DNA of 64,000 bases from Phyllobacterium sophorae (GTDB lineage Bacteria; Pseudomonadota; Alphaproteobacteria; Rhizobiales; Rhizobiaceae): the NCBI RefSeq assembly GCF_003010965.1, contig NZ_PGGM01000002.1:434001-498000 (forward strand). The letters run 5' to 3'. The first letter of the stretch is position 1. Each line of letters starts with the position of its first letter. A model generated the notes under the pieces. That model did no database searches. It was not told where the DNA came from and saw only the letters and a program-made list of their open reading frames with translations. This document shows positions 62,740-64,000 of this stretch, one piece after another. A program made the position numbers and the translations under genes.

Positions 62740-63110
62740 TAAGGCGCTATTTACCCAACAAATATTTGCCTGTGCATGTCCAGTCTTTTCCATCCAGATA
62801 CGGCTCCTCGATGCCACGCGCCAATTGGGCACAAGGTCCGGAAAACACAGTAGAAACTGGAAGAAAACCGGGTACAGACACTCCGGTCACGCTACAAACG
62901 CAACGCCGAAAACCATAAAAAGTGACTCGCGGGCGAGCGTCAAGAAATAGTTTTTTGCATATTTGTGACCGCAATATCTTGTGTGTCACATATGTGGATA
63001 ACGGGGAGAAACGCGTGCGGGTATTTGCAATTACTGGTCGCTTAAAGGCCAGTCTGGAAGTGCTGGAACATATCTGAAAAAGCTATAATCCAAGCGTTCC
63101 GCCGACGCGG

Positions 63111-63605
63111 TCAACGAACGCTGACTAGCTCAGGATCAAAGCGCGCTATGAGGGCTTTCAATTCCGGCTCTTCGACGCGGCGCACCGATTCTTCGACGCT
63201 AACCCATTCGAGCCGCCGCTCGCCGCGCTCCGGCCAATTTTTTTGTTGATGCGTAAAGTGCATTGGAAAGACATCGACAACGAAGTCGCCGACTTCACCG
63301 TCGCTCATATCTTGTTTTTCGTATGTATACGTGCCGATGGAAAAAGGGGCGATGTCGCCCCGGACGCCGGCCTCTTCAAAGGCTTCTGCCCGCGCAGATT
63401 GCGCAAACGTCTTGCCAATCTGCGGCCAGCCTTTGGGTAAAACCCACCGGCCAGTGCCACGGCTGGTGATCAGGAGAATTTCAGGCCGTTCCTTCTTGAC
63501 GCGATAAACAAGCGCCGCAACCTGGCGAACCCTGCCGTCTGGCGTCTCTATCCGCTTGCCGGTCACAATCTCATCCCGATAGGTTACGTTCAAGGCTCCA
63601 CTCAT
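63111..63605 (-). CDS. Nudix hydrolase
   Basis: The 164-residue protein has a Nudix box in the segment GWPQIGKTFAQSARAEAFEE followed by AGV. The catalytic E-E-x-G core is present, but the first Glu of the consensus is Lys and the Arg of R-E is Ala, as seen in some diphosphoinositol-polyphosphate and ApnA hydrolase relatives. It begins MSGALNVTYRD with AGAAGA upstream; reading from 63743 would add 46 atypical residues. The substrate is not known. Confidence 0.85.
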   Translation of the reverse strand: MSGALNVTYRDEIVTGKRIETPDGRVRQVAALVYRVKKERPEILLITSRGTGRWVLPKGWPQIGKTFAQSARAEAFEEAGVRGDIAPFSIGTYTYEKQDMSDGEVGDFVVDVFPMHFTHQQKNWPERGERRLEWVSVEESVRRVEEPELKALIARFDPELVSVR

Positions 63606-63851
63606 TCTTCTATCTTGTTTAGCGTAATTGTGGACCGATTCGTTGAAACCACAATAATTCATCAGCAACTGTTTTATGCTTACGCACGACTTGTGACATT
63701 TTTTTGAACAGCAGTGCAAAAAAATCACATTAGTAGATAACATACTGAAAACATGGGATGATCTCGGACAGCGGCATTTCGCTAAAGGATGGCTGGAATG
63801 AATTGGCTACAACAGATAGACTCCATTCAAACCGCGACGTTGGGAGGATAA

Positions 63852-64000
63852 ATGACGTCTGCCCGTTCCTCGTTTGAAGATATCGGACATTCTGCCGATA
63901 CGGCGGCTTCCAGAGATGAGAGCGCCAGTATCATTGCATCGTGCGTCTATGCCAACGGAAAGCGTATTGCCGATATTTCCATTGACGACGCGGGAAAATG
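63852..64000 (+). CDS. corA: N-terminal start of a CorA-type magnesium transporter
   Basis: ATG at 63852 has GGGAGG 4-10 bases upstream. The 49 residues up to the window edge include IIASCVYANGKRIADISIDD, matching the start of alphaproteobacterial CorA proteins. The membrane part with the GMN motif lies outside the window, so the call rests on this short segment and is tentative. Confidence 0.55.
   Translation, partial: MTSARSSFEDIGHSADTAASRDESASIIASCVYANGKRIADISIDDAGK

Larger units (their letters stand above)
62483..63110. other. nrdJ leader and intergenic region
   Basis: About 630 bases between nrdJ and the Nudix gene, both on the minus strand. It holds the NrdR-type boxes listed separately. 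A short hairpin CTCGC-GG-GCGAG at 62927-62938 is followed by a T-run on the plus strand only. I see no gene; small frames have no family resemblance. Confidence 0.5.

Noticed and set aside
62483..62760. Cobalamin riboswitch before nrdJ
   Set aside because: I looked for the conserved B12 box and multi-helix core in the minus-strand leader and did not find them; the NrdR box explains control better.
62681..62950. Plus-strand open frame of 89 codons upstream of nrdJ
   Set aside because: It overlaps the NrdR-type boxes and has no family or ribosome site.
1..64000. CRISPR arrays, tRNA or rRNA genes and intact insertion sequences
   Set aside because: No regularly spaced repeats, no tRNA-like cloverleaf with a T-loop, no rRNA signature and no transposase reading frame were seen.

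Overview
The window reads as chromosomal DNA of an alphaproteobacterium of the order Hyphomicrobiales (Rhizobiales), probably near Phyllobacterium, Mesorhizobium or Rhizobium. This is inferred from gene content only: an lpiA/mprF-acvB pair, a 1267-residue coenzyme-B12-dependent ribonucleotide reductase, an alphaproteobacterial pstSCAB-phoU-phoB cluster with long PstC and PstA, FixJ/FixL-like two-component genes, and rhizobial-type families such as DUF1868 and DUF3300/DUF2950. No rRNA, tRNA, CRISPR array or intact insertion sequence was found.

Layout. 0-6.7 kb: a cut-off gene, lysyl-phosphatidylglycerol synthase with its periplasmic partner AcvB, an SBF-type transporter and a 2H phosphoesterase. 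7-11 kb: a ferric-iron ABC transporter. 11-16.3 kb: a divergent GntR regulator with a ribose/galactose-type sugar ABC operon. 16.5-33 kb: an apparent envelope/stress region. It holds a NarL-type histidine kinase, a formylglycine-generating-enzyme homologue, exported proteins of unknown function, a membrane-anchored TPR protein, a NarL-type response regulator in an operon with a hydrolase lipoprotein and a membrane protein, and a five-gene operon (betaine-type binding protein, L,D-transpeptidase, lipoprotein, DUF3300, DUF2950). 33.7-40.3 kb: the phosphate regulon pstSCAB-phoU-phoB behind a three-repeat Pho box. 40.6-43 kb: a LysR regulator divergent from an SDR and a RidA protein. 43-56 kb: an accessory-looking block with two FixL/FixJ-like signalling groups, three related NmrA-type NAD(P)-binding genes (one frameshifted), a lactonase-like hydrolase, a cupin, a truncated carboxymuconolactone-decarboxylase-family gene, and debris of an EmrB-type pump, a possible nucleotide cyclase and bacterioferritin-associated ferredoxin. 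56-64 kb: an MFS transporter, an exported haloperoxidase-type hydrolase, nrdJ with NrdR-type boxes, a Nudix hydrolase and the start of a CorA-type transporter.

Most striking observation: a previously unremarked motif, roughly [GT]TWAC-N-GTWAC-GTACTYC, occurs six times between 20.7 and 33.05 kb. Three of the best copies sit 54-59 bases before start codons (FGE homologue, an exported protein, the betaine/L,D-transpeptidase operon). This suggests a local regulon, perhaps read by the NarL-type regulator encoded in the same stretch. The second area of interest is the decaying 46-52 kb block.
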